From positions 1 through 64,000 of the forward strand of contig NZ_JABUYL010000017.1 of assembly GCF_014897315.1 (NCBI RefSeq): a DNA stretch of 64,000 bases, given 5' to 3'. The position numbers and the translations under genes are program-made. The notes under the pieces are model-generated. The model saw only the letters and a list, made by a program, of their open reading frames with translations, made no database searches and was not told where the DNA came from. This DNA comes from Proteus sp. FME41 (GTDB lineage Bacteria; Pseudomonadota; Gammaproteobacteria; Enterobacterales; Enterobacteriaceae). The stretch's first letter is position 1. Each line of letters begins with the position of its first letter. Below are positions 17,785 through 27,833 of this stretch, piece after piece.

Positions 17785-18537
17785 GTGAGTAAGAAGAAGA
17801 TTATCATTTCTTTAGCTGTTATTGCAGGACTTAGTGCACCAGCAGCCTTTGCTGGAGAATGGTCGGTTGGTGGATCGGTTTTAGCACAAGTGACCCCTTA
17901 TAAAGGCGCTAAATCAAAAGATTATTTATTACCTGTTCCACAAGTTAACTATCAATCAGAAAATTTTTATTTCGCAACATTAGCGGCGGGATACTATTTA
18001 TGGAATACACCCACTGATCAGCTTTCTGTTGATGTGCACTATTACCCTCAAGCGTTTAAACCAAGCGATAGTGATGATGAGCAAATGAAAAAACTGAATC
18101 GTCGTCGTGATACGATGATGGGCGGTTTTACTTATAAGCATCATGAATCATGGGGTAGCTTAAGAGCCATTTTTTCTGGCGATGTATTAGGAAAAAGTAA
18201 CGGTATTATTGCTGATGCCGCTTATTTATATCCTTTCGAATTGGGTAATTGGTCTTTCCAACCCGGTGCGGGTGTAGTTTGGGAAAATAAAAAGCAAAAT
18301 CGTTATGCTTATGGTATTACTCATGCCGAATCACAACGTAGTGGCTTAGCTGAATACCGCCCAAATGATAGCTGGAGACCTTATGTTGAGATTTCCGCTA
18401 ACTATAAGTTTGCTGAAAAATGGAATTTCTTTGCGATGGGACGTGTTGACCATTTACCAAGTGAAGTGAAAGATAGCCCAATGGTAAACAAATCGGTTAC
18501 TGCGATTGTGTGGACTGGTGTGACTTATACATTCTAA
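17785..18537 (+). CDS. mipA: MipA/OmpV-family outer membrane protein
   Basis: About 250 residues with a signal peptide (KKKIIISLAVIAGLSAPAAF, cut after AFA) and a beta-barrel-like mature part rich in alternating aromatic residues, ending in TGVTYTF with a C-terminal phenylalanine typical of outer membrane proteins. GEWSVGGSVLAQVTPYKGAK and the YYPQAF region fit MipA/OmpV. E. coli MipA binds the lytic transglycosylase MltA and PBP1B. I chose the GTG at 17785 because it directly opens the signal peptide; reading further upstream adds a hydrophobic extension without a ribosome site. The neighbourhood (mipA, yeaD, gapA) is that of E. coli. Confidence 0.85.
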   Translation: MSKKKIIISLAVIAGLSAPAAFAGEWSVGGSVLAQVTPYKGAKSKDYLLPVPQVNYQSENFYFATLAAGYYLWNTPTDQLSVDVHYYPQAFKPSDSDDEQMKKLNRRRDTMMGGFTYKHHESWGSLRAIFSGDVLGKSNGIIADAAYLYPFELGNWSFQPGAGVVWENKKQNRYAYGITHAESQRSGLAEYRPNDSWRPYVEISANYKFAEKWNFFAMGRVDHLPSEVKDSPMVNKSVTAIVWTGVTYTF

Positions 18538-18580
18538 TCAGCAAAAATCTAACTAGAATTTAGTGAGATTATCGATGATA

Positions 18581-18613
18581 AAAAAGCTTCGATTCAAATT
18601 CGAAGCTTTTTTA
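18581..18613 (+). terminator. Terminator between mipA and yeaD (likely bidirectional)
   Basis: AAAAAGCTTCGA (18581-18592) pairs with TCGAAGCTTTTT (18600-18611). T runs are present on both strands, and the flanking genes converge. Confidence 0.8.
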
Positions 18614-18635
18614 TTGGTAATACGTAAATGTTATT

Positions 18636-19520
18636 TTATTTTTCCGCAATATTCTTACGGACACGCACGACGAGCGATAAACGGCCAGGATGAATATTGT
18701 CAGGTTTTAATGGCTGATTAATACGTGCTGTTTCTACACATGCCATTTTGCGATAGCCTCCTGCATTCATATCTTTCATTGAACTGGCGAGTTCAGCCCC
18801 AGGATTCCAACACACTACATCACTATGATGGTAATGATGGACCTCAATAGTACGATCCCAACCATCATCATGGATAAGGTTAAAATCATTAGGCTCTGTG
18901 TAAAGCCGGTCAGTGCGTCCATTAAAGCGTAATGAGGTTTCATCAGTATAAACCTCTTTATCCGCTACAGTGTCAATGTAGTGGCCTCCTAAGCCAGTAA
19001 CAGAGACATTGTCGATATCACTGACGTTAAAATAAGAGTGAAGGGCAGCAGTCGCTTCATAATCACCGTAAGATTCTAATTCTACCTCACAAGTTGCACC
19101 TAATTTAAAGCGTGCAATAACGGTAAATGGATGAGGCCAATATTTTTGTGTTTGTGGGCTCTCTTTTAATGTCATGGTAATGAGCACGCCGTCATCTTGT
19201 TCTGTATGAGCGCTAAATTCCCAAGGTAAAATACGGGCAAATCCATGACTGGGTGTTCCTGCTGACGCGAACCAAGGCCAGCAAATGGGGATACCACCAC
19301 GAATGGCAACACCTGGAGTGAAAAGAGAGGCTTCACTTAGCCAAAAGACAGGATGCTCTTGTGCAGGTTGCCACGCAATTAAATGTGCACCTTGAAGGCT
19401 GATTGCGGCGCGTACTTTAGGATGTGAAATAACAAGAATAGAGAGCTCACCTAATTGCCGGCGGCTTAAGTAAGGTGATATTTGTTCAATAATCGGCAAA
19501 GAAAAAATTTTCTCATTCAT
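18636..19520 (-). CDS. yeaD: D-hexose-6-phosphate mutarotase (YeaD/GalM-like)
   Basis: A 294-residue aldose-1-epimerase-fold protein. E. coli YeaD interconverts the anomers of glucose-6-phosphate and related sugars. Seen here: SLQGAHLIAWQP, RGGIPICWPWFASAGTPSHG (with the RxGIPICWPWF signature), the ALHSYFNVSDI segment that supplies the active-site His, and VCWNPGAELASSMKDM. It follows gapA on the same strand with a strong hairpin between, as in E. coli. Confidence 0.9.
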   Translation of the reverse strand: MNEKIFSLPIIEQISPYLSRRQLGELSILVISHPKVRAAISLQGAHLIAWQPAQEHPVFWLSEASLFTPGVAIRGGIPICWPWFASAGTPSHGFARILPWEFSAHTEQDDGVLITMTLKESPQTQKYWPHPFTVIARFKLGATCEVELESYGDYEATAALHSYFNVSDIDNVSVTGLGGHYIDTVADKEVYTDETSLRFNGRTDRLYTEPNDFNLIHDDGWDRTIEVHHYHHSDVVCWNPGAELASSMKDMNAGGYRKMACVETARINQPLKPDNIHPGRLSLVVRVRKNIAEK

Positions 19521-19570
19521 TATTTATGACCTTATGTCACGGACTATTTTAATACAATAAACTGACTGGC

Positions 19571-19603
19571 TAGAAAATAAAAGAGCCACCAAAAGGTGGC
19601 TCT
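19571..19603 (-). terminator. Terminator of gapA
   Basis: AGAGCCACC (19582-19590) pairs with GGTGGCTCT (19595-19603) around an AAAA loop. On the minus strand it is followed by a T-rich tract. It lies between gapA and yeaD and should limit readthrough into yeaD. Confidence 0.8.
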
Positions 19604-19632
19604 AAGCAAATCTTGATTTTCTAATCTCTTAA

Positions 19633-20649
<1,017 letters not shown>

Positions 20650-20837
20650 TTAGTGAATTAAAAAGTTGCTTCTAAAGTTACCAAAACCGCGCCAATCGTC
20701 AAGCGGAATCGTGTCAATAATTGCAAAAAATCAATTAAAAAAACACTATTCGCTTAAAGATTGGTCGTTTTAGCTAAATGTTACGCTGTGTATTATCGGG
20801 ATCAACGCCGATAAATGAAGTTACCTTTGTTCCGATA

Positions 20838-20853
20838 TGTGAAATTCATCACA
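20838..20853. promoter_or_regulatory. CRP binding site between gapA and msrB
   Basis: TGTGAAATTCATCACA is a perfect TGTGA-N6-TCACA match to the cAMP-CRP consensus. It lies in the divergent gapA/msrB region, about 210 bp upstream of gapA and about 120 bp upstream of msrB. E. coli gapA transcription is known to respond to CRP, so gapA is the likely target; msrB is possible. Confidence 0.75.
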
Positions 20854-20971
20854 TTTCAAAAACTAAAGATTACTCTAGTTGATTTTAGACTATATTTTCC
20901 AGATTTGTTGTTAAATCTTTGTTATTATTCACTGTTGTTTTAAAAAGCATTTTTGTGAGAATGAGGTCTAT

Positions 20972-21409
20972 ATGGCAGATAATGAAAAGAAAGTGAATAT
21001 TTCAAGTAATAACAATCACCTTGATTTATCAAAACTCAATGAAATGCAACACTATGTCACACAACAACACGGCACAGAGCCGCCGTTTAGTGGTAAATTA
21101 TTACACAATCGCGAAACGGGGATTTATCACTGTTTATGTTGTTCGGCACCGTTGTTTTACTCAGACACTAAATTTGATGCAGGGTGTGGTTGGCCTAGCT
21201 TTTATCAACCTGTGAATGAAAGTGTAATCCGCTATATTAATGATTTTTCTCATAATATGAAAAGGACTGAAATACGTTGTCAGCAATGTGATGCACATTT
21301 AGGTCATGTTTTTAATGATGGCCCTGCCCCAACAGGGGAGCGTTATTGTGTTAATTCAGCTTCATTATCATTTACGAATAGTGAAACAGGTGAAAAACAG
21401 AAAGGCTAG
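20972..21409 (+). CDS. msrB: Peptide methionine-(R)-sulfoxide reductase MsrB
   Basis: A 145-residue cytoplasmic repair enzyme that reduces the R epimer of methionine sulfoxide in proteins using thioredoxin. Zinc is held by two CxxC pairs (CLCC near residue 52 and [13 protein letters not shown]). [11 protein letters not shown] is the family signature and the catalytic cysteine is in RYCVNSASL. The length is slightly above E. coli MsrB (137). yeaC follows by about 80 bp on the same strand, as in E. coli. Confidence 0.93.
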   Translation: MADNEKKVNISSNNNHLDLSKLNEMQHYVTQQHGTEPPFSGKLLHNRETGIYHCLCCSAPLFYSDTKFDAGCGWPSFYQPVNESVIRYINDFSHNMKRTEIRCQQCDAHLGHVFNDGPAPTGERYCVNSASLSFTNSETGEKQKG

Positions 21410-21490
21410 TCATTGTTTTTTAACAAAATAATAACAACAGAAAAAACGATTCAGCCATTTCAAGTAATTATTTAGCTTATGGAGCAATCA

Positions 21491-21772
21491 ATGGAAGTTA
21501 ATGAACTTATTTCGATGGTCACCCCTGAAATTTATCAGCGTATATCAACGGCGGTTGAATTAGGTAAATGGCCTGATGGCGTTGCATTAACTGATGAGCA
21601 AAAAGAGCATTGCATGCAGATTGTTTTATTATGGCAGGCAAAAAATAACCACTCGCCCGAACATATGACTGTCGGAACAAACGGGCAAATTACGATGAAA
21701 AGTAAACAGGAATTAAAAGCTCAGTTTCAATCTGAACGTTTGGCAACATTAACGCCAATGGATGATGACTAA
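21491..21772 (+). CDS. yeaC: DUF1315 family protein YeaC
   Basis: A 93-residue cytoplasmic protein of unknown function, conserved downstream of msrB in enterobacteria. The block MVTPEIYQRISTAVELGKWP is the DUF1315 signature, followed by VALTDEQKEHCMQIVLLWQA. I chose the ATG at 21491 because GGAG lies six bases upstream; the in-frame ATG at 21479 contains that ribosome site. A terminator follows. Confidence 0.85.
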   Translation: MEVNELISMVTPEIYQRISTAVELGKWPDGVALTDEQKEHCMQIVLLWQAKNNHSPEHMTVGTNGQITMKSKQELKAQFQSERLATLTPMDDD

Positions 21773-21801
21773 AACGTGTGTTGAATGGGTAGAATAGATA
21801 T

Positions 21802-21850
21802 AAAAAGGGGGATGCTTATTAACCGAATTGGTTAAAACTGCCCCCTTTTT
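21802..21850. terminator. Bidirectional terminator between yeaC and pncA
   Basis: AAAAAGGGGG (21802-21811) pairs with CCCCCTTTTT (21841-21850). A smaller inner stem AACC/GGTT lies in the loop. T runs occur on both strands and the flanking genes converge. Confidence 0.8.
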
Positions 21851-21883
21851 CGTTTTATGAAGATAAAGAAAATAACGCACTTA

Positions 21884-22525
21884 TTAATTGTTACGATTTA
21901 GCCAATGTGCTGAATCAATTAATTCTGCACCTTTTGCCTGCATCTCTTCTAGCGCTTTTTCACTGTCACTCTCTTGAATGTTTACACCACGACAGCCATC
22001 TGTTATTACAGATACTTGATAACCTAAGCGTAAAGCATCTAATACCGTAAATTTAACGCAGTAATCAGTAGCAATACCAAGAATATAAAGATGTTTTATA
22101 TTCAATGTCTGCAATAGAGTATGTAAACCTGTTTGATATTCGTGGTCGTTATCAAAAAAGGCACTATAACTGTCAATAAGGCGGTTTTGGCCTTTGTAAA
22201 TAATGTGATTAATCAGAGTGTGATTGAGTTCAGGATGAAAATCTGCACCATGGGAATTCTGTACACAATGCACAGGCCACCAAACTTGAGGCAATCCGTT
22301 CAGTTTTCCTATTTCACCTACAACGGTACCTGAGTTTTCAGCAAAGCTAAGATGATCAGTCGGGTGCCAATCTAAACTTGCAATAATCGGGCTTTTAGTT
22401 TGCTTGAAACCATTAATGAGCAGATTGGCTGTTTGAATAACCATTTCACTCTCGTTAACAGCTAAAGCACCCCCTGTACAAAAATCGTTTTGTATATCAA
22501 CCAGTAATAGCGCAGAGTTTTTCAC
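21884..22525 (-). CDS. pncA: Nicotinamidase PncA
   Basis: A 213-residue cytoplasmic hydrolase converting nicotinamide to nicotinate for NAD recycling; the family also activates pyrazinamide. The catalytic triad appears at the E. coli positions: D10 (LLLVDIQNDF), K111 (IYKGQNR) and C156 (ATDYCVKFT). Metal ligands D52, H54 and H86 are present (SLDWHPTDH, WPVHCVQ). It starts 22 bp after the ansA stop on the same strand, the ansA-pncA operon of E. coli. Confidence 0.95.
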   Translation of the reverse strand: MKNSALLLVDIQNDFCTGGALAVNESEMVIQTANLLINGFKQTKSPIIASLDWHPTDHLSFAENSGTVVGEIGKLNGLPQVWWPVHCVQNSHGADFHPELNHTLINHIIYKGQNRLIDSYSAFFDNDHEYQTGLHTLLQTLNIKHLYILGIATDYCVKFTVLDALRLGYQVSVITDGCRGVNIQESDSEKALEEMQAKGAELIDSAHWLNRNN

Positions 22526-22547
22526 TAAAGTTGCCCTTTTATTAAGC

Positions 22548-23570
22548 TTAATCGTTATCGTTTAATGTCATTTCACCGCGAAGGTTTTGTTGCATTAAAC
22601 GGCAAATTTCAGTGTAATTATATTGTTGGCTAAGAAGATAATGAAGCTTAGTTAATGTTGCCTCAAATGTCATATCATAGCCACTAATCACACCCACTTC
22701 AGCTAATGCTTGACCTGTTGCATAACCTTCCATATTGACTCGACCCGAAATACATTGGGTAAGATTAATAACTACAATGCCACGCTCTGTTGCTTCACGC
22801 AGTGTAGAAAGTAATGCAGGGTGCGACGGTGCATTACCTACGCCATAAGAACGTAATATTAATGCTTTCACGGGTTGCATCAGAATATTTTTAACTATTT
22901 CATCTGAAAGGCCTGGGTAAATGGTGACAACACCAATGGGTTGAGGCGTAATATTATGTGCAATAAATTCTCCATTTCCTTTTGGAAATGAATTAATTTT
23001 AAATTGCTTAATATTAATCCCTGCTTCTAAAAGAGGGGCGCTATTGGGCGAGGCAAATGCATTAAAACCATCTGCATGTGCTTTTACTGTGCGGTTGCCG
23101 CGATACAGGGTGTTATTAAAGAAAAGTGCGACTTCATTAATTGGGTGATGTGCCGCTAAATAGAGCGCATTTAATAGATTCGTTTGTCCGTCAGAACGCA
23201 AAGCTTCTAAAGGAATTTGAGAACCAGTGACAATAATGGGTTTACTGAGGTTCTCGAACATAAAAGAGAGTGCTGAGGCGGTAAATGCCATGGTATCAGT
23301 ACCATGAAGAATAACGAATCCGTCATAGTTATGATAATTATCATTAATATCATCAGCGATAGATTGCCAGTCTTCAGGTGTGATATTTGAGGAATCAATT
23401 AAAGGAAGGTGCTCTTTGATTGTAAAATCGGGCATCTCTACACGATGGAATTCTGGCATTTTAGCTAATTGGCGTTGTAAATGTCCTGATACAGGAATAT
23501 AGCCATGTTCAGAATGTTGCATACCAATAGTACCGCCAGTATAAACAACGTAGATTGATTTCTTTTGCAT
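22548..23570 (-). CDS. ansA: Cytoplasmic L-asparaginase I
   Basis: A 340-residue type I asparaginase (E. coli AnsA 338) hydrolysing asparagine to aspartate and ammonia in the cytoplasm. No signal peptide is present, which separates it from periplasmic AnsB. The first catalytic threonine is in VVYTGGTIGMQ and the second in FVILHGTDTMAFTASAL. ADGFNAFASPN and LILRSYGVGNAP are further signatures. I chose the ATG at 23570 to match the E. coli start (MQKKSIYV); an upstream in-frame GTG at 23582 would add four residues. pncA follows in an apparent operon. Confidence 0.95.
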   Translation of the reverse strand: MQKKSIYVVYTGGTIGMQHSEHGYIPVSGHLQRQLAKMPEFHRVEMPDFTIKEHLPLIDSSNITPEDWQSIADDINDNYHNYDGFVILHGTDTMAFTASALSFMFENLSKPIIVTGSQIPLEALRSDGQTNLLNALYLAAHHPINEVALFFNNTLYRGNRTVKAHADGFNAFASPNSAPLLEAGINIKQFKINSFPKGNGEFIAHNITPQPIGVVTIYPGLSDEIVKNILMQPVKALILRSYGVGNAPSHPALLSTLREATERGIVVINLTQCISGRVNMEGYATGQALAEVGVISGYDMTFEATLTKLHYLLSQQYNYTEICRLMQQNLRGEMTLNDND

Positions 23571-23761
23571 CAGACAAAGCACTCTTATTAAGCTGTGAGA
23601 AATACCTGATTATAGGGAGTTTGTAGAATAAAAAAAGGAAAGGGTGCTAAAAAAAGAAAATAGAGGTTAGCTAATATCATGCTTTAAATCATTGTGTTAA
23701 AAATAGCTTGAATACAAACGAACAAAAAGCATTCGTCAGAATATTATTCTATCAAAAGTCA

Positions 23762-23804
23762 GAAAAAAGAGAGGAATACACCCACTCTATATGAGCAGGT
23801 GTAT
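23762..23804 (-). terminator. Probable terminator of sppA
   Basis: ATACACC (23776-23782) pairs with GGTGTAT (23798-23804). On the minus strand the stem is followed by a pyrimidine-rich tract ending in TTTTTT (23764-23769), separated by several bases, so efficiency may be moderate. Confidence 0.5.
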
Positions 23805-23816
23805 AGATTGAAAAGA

Positions 23817-25673
23817 TTATTGAATATCACCACAAGATAAACAATACGCATAGCGATTTAGCGGATCGTTCATATTGCGATAAAACTCTGTCTGTGTTTT
23901 AACTTCTTTTAAAACAGGTGCTGGCAAATAAGCTTGTAATGGATCAGGAATAAGCGCTTTTGTGTTAGAGGATAAACTCATTATGATCTGTTCTGACAGA
24001 CTTAATTCAGGTTTCATCCAATCAACAACCGGTTGATCGATTTTTGCCATTTTAGCTACAGCATCAATAGCATCATCAAAATCACCAAACTCATCGACTA
24101 AACCGACATTTTTTGCATCTATTCCTACCCATACACGACCTTGAGCAATCTGATCAATTTGAGCTGGTGTTTTCTTCCGTGATTCAGCTACTAAATTAAG
24201 GAAAGTCTTATAACCGCTTTCGATATTAAGCTGTAAAAGCTGTGCAAACTCGTCCGGTAGCTTATTAGTGACAGATAATCCGGCTAAGGGTGACGTTGTG
24301 ACGCCATCAGTATGAACACCAATAGACTCTAAGCTGTTTTCAAACGTATTAATAACGCCAAAAATACCAATAGAGCCTGTTAATGTTGAAGGGCTAGCAA
24401 TAATCTTATTTGCAGGGGTTGAGATCCAATATCCGCCTGATGCAGCCATGCCGCCCATTGATACAACCACATGTTTTTTCTGTTGTTTAAAAGCGGCAAC
24501 TTCACTGCGTATTTGCTCTGAGGCTGAAACGCTACCACCAGGGCTATTGACACGTAATACAAGCGCTTTAATGTTTGGATCTAAACGTGCTTGGCGAATT
24601 TGATTCGCAATAGTTGAACCACCCGCAGAGCCGGGGATGCTTTCACCATCAATAATGGCACCTTGAACAACCACTACAGCAATATTCCCTTCATCACTTG
24701 CAGGCAATGATGAGGTTAGCGTATCGGCATAATCATAAATGCTGATATTGTTAAATTGTTTATTCTCTTTATCCCACTGAAAGGTTTCTGTCATATCTGC
24801 TTCAAATTGGGCATATGAACTTACAGAATCTACTAATTTACGATTTAGCGCATAAGTGGCGTTATCGCCATCTGCATTGCGTAGCTGAGCAATCATCTCT
24901 TTTGCGCCCGGGAAAACATCTTCTTTAGTGATGCTACGATTCTCTGCAACTTGGGTTAAGTAAGTAGACCACAGCGAATTAACTAAACGTAATGACGCTT
25001 CTCTAGATTCTGCAGACATATCATTACGCATTAATGGTTCAACCGCAGATTTATACGTTCCTACGCGGAAAATATGAGTACTGACTTTTAAATTTTCTAG
25101 CAGTGTTTTGTAATAGAGATTTTGAAAGCCAAAACCGTAAACGCCTACCGCACCTTGAGGCGTGAGGTACACTTTATCGGCATAAGAGGCGAGATAATAT
25201 TGAGGTTGGCTGTAATAACCACTTATGGCAAAAATGGGTTTACCTGTCTTTTTAAACTCATTAAGCGCTTTACCAATATAATTTAGTGACGGTTGATCAG
25301 CCCCTGCGAATTCATCAAGTTTTAATACCATTCCTTTAATTTTCGGATCTTGAGAGGCTAGGCGTAGCGTATCGACCACTTCAAATAAGGAATTTTCTTG
25401 GAGCTGACTACTTGATACACCTAAAAGCTCACGGCCAACTTCACCTAAAGGATTTTGTGTTGCAGTTTGGTCAACAATCACACCTTTAAGATCAACAAGA
25501 AGGGCGCCTTCATAATCAACCGGCTTTTGTGCTTCTTTGGTGATTAAGAAAATACCAACGACCATAAAGAGAAGGAAAAAGAAAATAACGTTTAAGATTA
25601 ATTTCCTGATAAAGTTAATGGCTTGCCAACTAAATTTTAATATTGCGCCGATTAACTCCATAATTTTATTCAT
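23817..25673 (-). CDS. sppA: Signal peptide peptidase SppA (protease IV)
   Basis: A 618-residue inner-membrane serine protease, the size of E. coli SppA, that degrades cleaved signal peptides. One N-terminal membrane helix is at about residues 24-45 and the rest lies in the periplasm. Two tandem peptidase S49 halves are present. The Ser/Lys dyad is K208 (RVGTYKSAVEP, first half) and S412 (SMGGMAASGGYWIS, second half). LRVNSPGGSVSASEQIR is a conserved S49 strand. A GGAG ribosome site precedes the ATG. ydjA is divergent, as in E. coli. Confidence 0.95.
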   Translation of the reverse strand: MNKIMELIGAILKFSWQAINFIRKLILNVIFFFLLFMVVGIFLITKEAQKPVDYEGALLVDLKGVIVDQTATQNPLGEVGRELLGVSSSQLQENSLFEVVDTLRLASQDPKIKGMVLKLDEFAGADQPSLNYIGKALNEFKKTGKPIFAISGYYSQPQYYLASYADKVYLTPQGAVGVYGFGFQNLYYKTLLENLKVSTHIFRVGTYKSAVEPLMRNDMSAESREASLRLVNSLWSTYLTQVAENRSITKEDVFPGAKEMIAQLRNADGDNATYALNRKLVDSVSSYAQFEADMTETFQWDKENKQFNNISIYDYADTLTSSLPASDEGNIAVVVVQGAIIDGESIPGSAGGSTIANQIRQARLDPNIKALVLRVNSPGGSVSASEQIRSEVAAFKQQKKHVVVSMGGMAASGGYWISTPANKIIASPSTLTGSIGIFGVINTFENSLESIGVHTDGVTTSPLAGLSVTNKLPDEFAQLLQLNIESGYKTFLNLVAESRKKTPAQIDQIAQGRVWVGIDAKNVGLVDEFGDFDDAIDAVAKMAKIDQPVVDWMKPELSLSEQIIMSLSSNTKALIPDPLQAYLPAPVLKEVKTQTEFYRNMNDPLNRYAYCLSCGDIQ

Positions 25674-26218
25674 ATTATCTCCACATCATGTAAAGCTAAA
25701 ATTTAATCCTAAACAGTCATGCTAGAATTATTGGTAAGCAGGTGACATCTATATAATCTCATACTATTAAAACAAAAAATGTTGTTAGCAATAGAGAGAA
25801 TAGCAATAGCAATGAAGGAATATTCTAATATAGCTCTTATGGAATGTCTGTTATTGATTTTTAGGAAACCACTAATGATAACTTTTTACTTAAGGTGCTA
25901 TTAAGTCAATATTTATCTTAGATAAAAATAGTTAAATAGATTCACACAAAAAAGCATCAAAGTAATATAAGAATTCGTCGAATTAAAAAGGAAAGTAGGA
26001 TCAAAATAAGCTTAAATTAACTTAGGTAAGTTAAGATTAATCATTTTATGAACAATAAATTACGATTAGATAACCGCTCACCTGATTTTGAGAAAAATTC
26101 CCGCCTAAATCTGTGGATGGTGGTAATATAACAGTTTGTTATACTGCGAATTGATAAGAACTGTCCATCCCCATAAGTATGGGATCTTGCTAAAATAAAA
26201 TGCTGACAGGAGAATAAA
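25674..26218. other. sppA-ydjA divergent intergenic region
   Basis: About 545 bp without a gene. It holds the 18-bp dyad at 26017-26034, a TATACT -10-like hexamer at 26140-26145 with no good -35, and a small hairpin CCCATA-AG-TATGGG at 26170-26183 that would lie in the 5' leader of ydjA. The sppA-proximal half is plain AT-rich sequence. Confidence 0.5.
26017..26034. repeat. Perfect 8+2+8 bp dyad upstream of ydjA
   Basis: TTAACTTA-GG-TAAGTTAA has exactly complementary arms around a two-base centre, about 185 bp upstream of ydjA. Size and symmetry fit a dimeric regulator's operator. I do not recognise the motif as a known consensus. Confidence 0.6.
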
Positions 26219-26770
26219 ATGGATGCATTAACACTGCTTTTGAACCGCCGTTCAGCTTCTCGACTGACTACTCCAGCCCCCGATAGTGAAGCCCTTAATA
26301 CTATTTTACAAGCGGGTATGCGTGCGCCTGATCATGGTGCTCTTCAACCTTGGCACTTTATTGTGATGCAAAATGAAGGTATTGAGCGTTTTAGTCAATT
26401 ACTGCATAAAGCGGCTGTCGTCAGTAAATTAGGGCCAGACGTTGAAGAAAAAGCAAAAAATGCACCTTTTCGTGCCCCAATGATTATCACAGTAATTGCA
26501 AAAGTGAAAGATCATCCTAAAGTGCCTGAATGGGAACAAATTGTTGCAGCGGGCTGTAGTGTACATGCGATGCAAATGGCGGCGGTTGCACAAGGATTTG
26601 GGGGGATTTGGCGTTCAGGTTCTTGGACTCATGACTCGGTTGTGAGAGAAGGACTTAGCTGCGATAAAAACGACCATATTATTGGTTTTCTTTATTTAGG
26701 TACACCAGCTTTGAAAGCGCCAACTACGATTTCTCCTGCTGATTTAACTGATTTTGTGACTTATTTTTAA
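26219..26770 (+). CDS. ydjA: Nitroreductase family protein YdjA
   Basis: A 183-residue FMN-dependent nitroreductase-fold protein, the length of E. coli Ydj[21 protein letters not shown] carries the RRS FMN-phosphate contact, [17 protein letters not shown] is the signature loop, and [10 protein letters not shown] with GFLYLGTP complete the flavin site. YdjA has low nitroreductase activity and its natural substrate is unknown. selD begins 15 bp downstream, so ydjA-selD-topB likely form one transcript. GGAG lies seven bases upstream of the ATG. Confidence 0.93.
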   Translation: MDALTLLLNRRSASRLTTPAPDSEALNTILQAGMRAPDHGALQPWHFIVMQNEGIERFSQLLHKAAVVSKLGPDVEEKAKNAPFRAPMIITVIAKVKDHPKVPEWEQIVAAGCSVHAMQMAAVAQGFGGIWRSGSWTHDSVVREGLSCDKNDHIIGFLYLGTPALKAPTTISPADLTDFVTYF

Positions 26771-26785
26771 AAAGGATGGCATGTT

Positions 26786-27829
26786 ATGTCTGAAGCAATT
26801 CGTTTAACACAATACAGTCATGGTGCAGGTTGTGGCTGTAAAATCTCACCTAAAGTGTTAGAAACTATTTTACATAGTGAACAAGCAAAATTTTATGATC
26901 CTCAATTACTTGTCGGTAATGAAACCAAAGATGATGCGGCCGTTTATGATTTAGGAAATGGTACAGGCATTATCAGCACGACGGATTTCTTTATGCCTAT
27001 CGTTGACAACCCATATGATTTTGGACGTATCGCTGCGACAAACGCTATCAGTGATATTTTTGCTATGGGTGGAAAGCCGATTATGGCAATTGCTATTTTA
27101 GGTTGGCCGATTAATAAACTGGCACCAGAAATTGCGCGTGAAGTGATTGAAGGTGGGCGAGCGGCTTGTCAAGAAGCTGGAATTTCACTGGCGGGTGGAC
27201 ATTCAATTGATGCACCAGAGCCTATTTTTGGTCTTGCGGTAACGGGTGTTGTGCCGGTCAGTAAAGTGAAGAAAAACAGTGAAGCGAAAGCAGGATGTCA
27301 GTTATTTTTAACAAAACCTTTAGGCATTGGTGTGCTAACAACCGCTGAGAAAAAAGGTTTGTTAAAATCAGAACACCAAGGTTTAGCGACAGAAATTATG
27401 TGCCGTATGAACAAAGCCGGTGCTGATTTTTCTGATATCGAAGGTGTCACGGCAATGACTGATGTGACAGGCTTTGGTTTATTAGGGCATTTAAGTGAAA
27501 TCTGTGAAGGCTCAGGTGTACAAGCTACAATCCATTTTTCACAAGTACCAAGACTGCCTGAAGTTGAGTCCTATATCGAACAGGGCTGTGTACCGGGGGG
27601 AACTGGGCGTAATTTCGAAAGTTATGGTCACTTAATTGGTGAAATTACTGAAATGCAACGCAAATTGCTTTGTGATCCACAGACATCAGGTGGCCTATTG
27701 TTAGCGGTATTACCTGAAGCGGTAGAACAAGTTAAAGAAGTGGCTATGCGTTTTGATATAGAACTAACCTCTATTGGTGAACTGACTGAGCCAGTAGCAG
27801 GAAACGCGCTGATTGAAGTGATTAACTAA
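26786..27829 (+). CDS. selD: Selenide, water dikinase SelD
   Basis: A 347-residue enzyme (E. coli SelD 347) that makes selenophosphate from selenide and ATP for selenocysteine and selenouridine synthesis. The N-terminal active site is [11 protein letters not shown], with cysteine at residues 16 and 18 rather than selenocysteine. [18 protein letters not shown] and [12 protein letters not shown] are family motifs, and [12 protein letters not shown] is near the C-terminus. Presence of SelD implies at least one selenoprotein, such as a formate dehydrogenase, elsewhere in the genome. topB starts only 4 bp after the stop. Confidence 0.95.
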   Translation: MSEAIRLTQYSHGAGCGCKISPKVLETILHSEQAKFYDPQLLVGNETKDDAAVYDLGNGTGIISTTDFFMPIVDNPYDFGRIAATNAISDIFAMGGKPIMAIAILGWPINKLAPEIAREVIEGGRAACQEAGISLAGGHSIDAPEPIFGLAVTGVVPVSKVKKNSEAKAGCQLFLTKPLGIGVLTTAEKKGLLKSEHQGLATEIMCRMNKAGADFSDIEGVTAMTDVTGFGLLGHLSEICEGSGVQATIHFSQVPRLPEVESYIEQGCVPGGTGRNFESYGHLIGEITEMQRKLLCDPQTSGGLLLAVLPEAVEQVKEVAMRFDIELTSIGELTEPVAGNALIEVIN

Positions 27830-27833
27830 CGTA

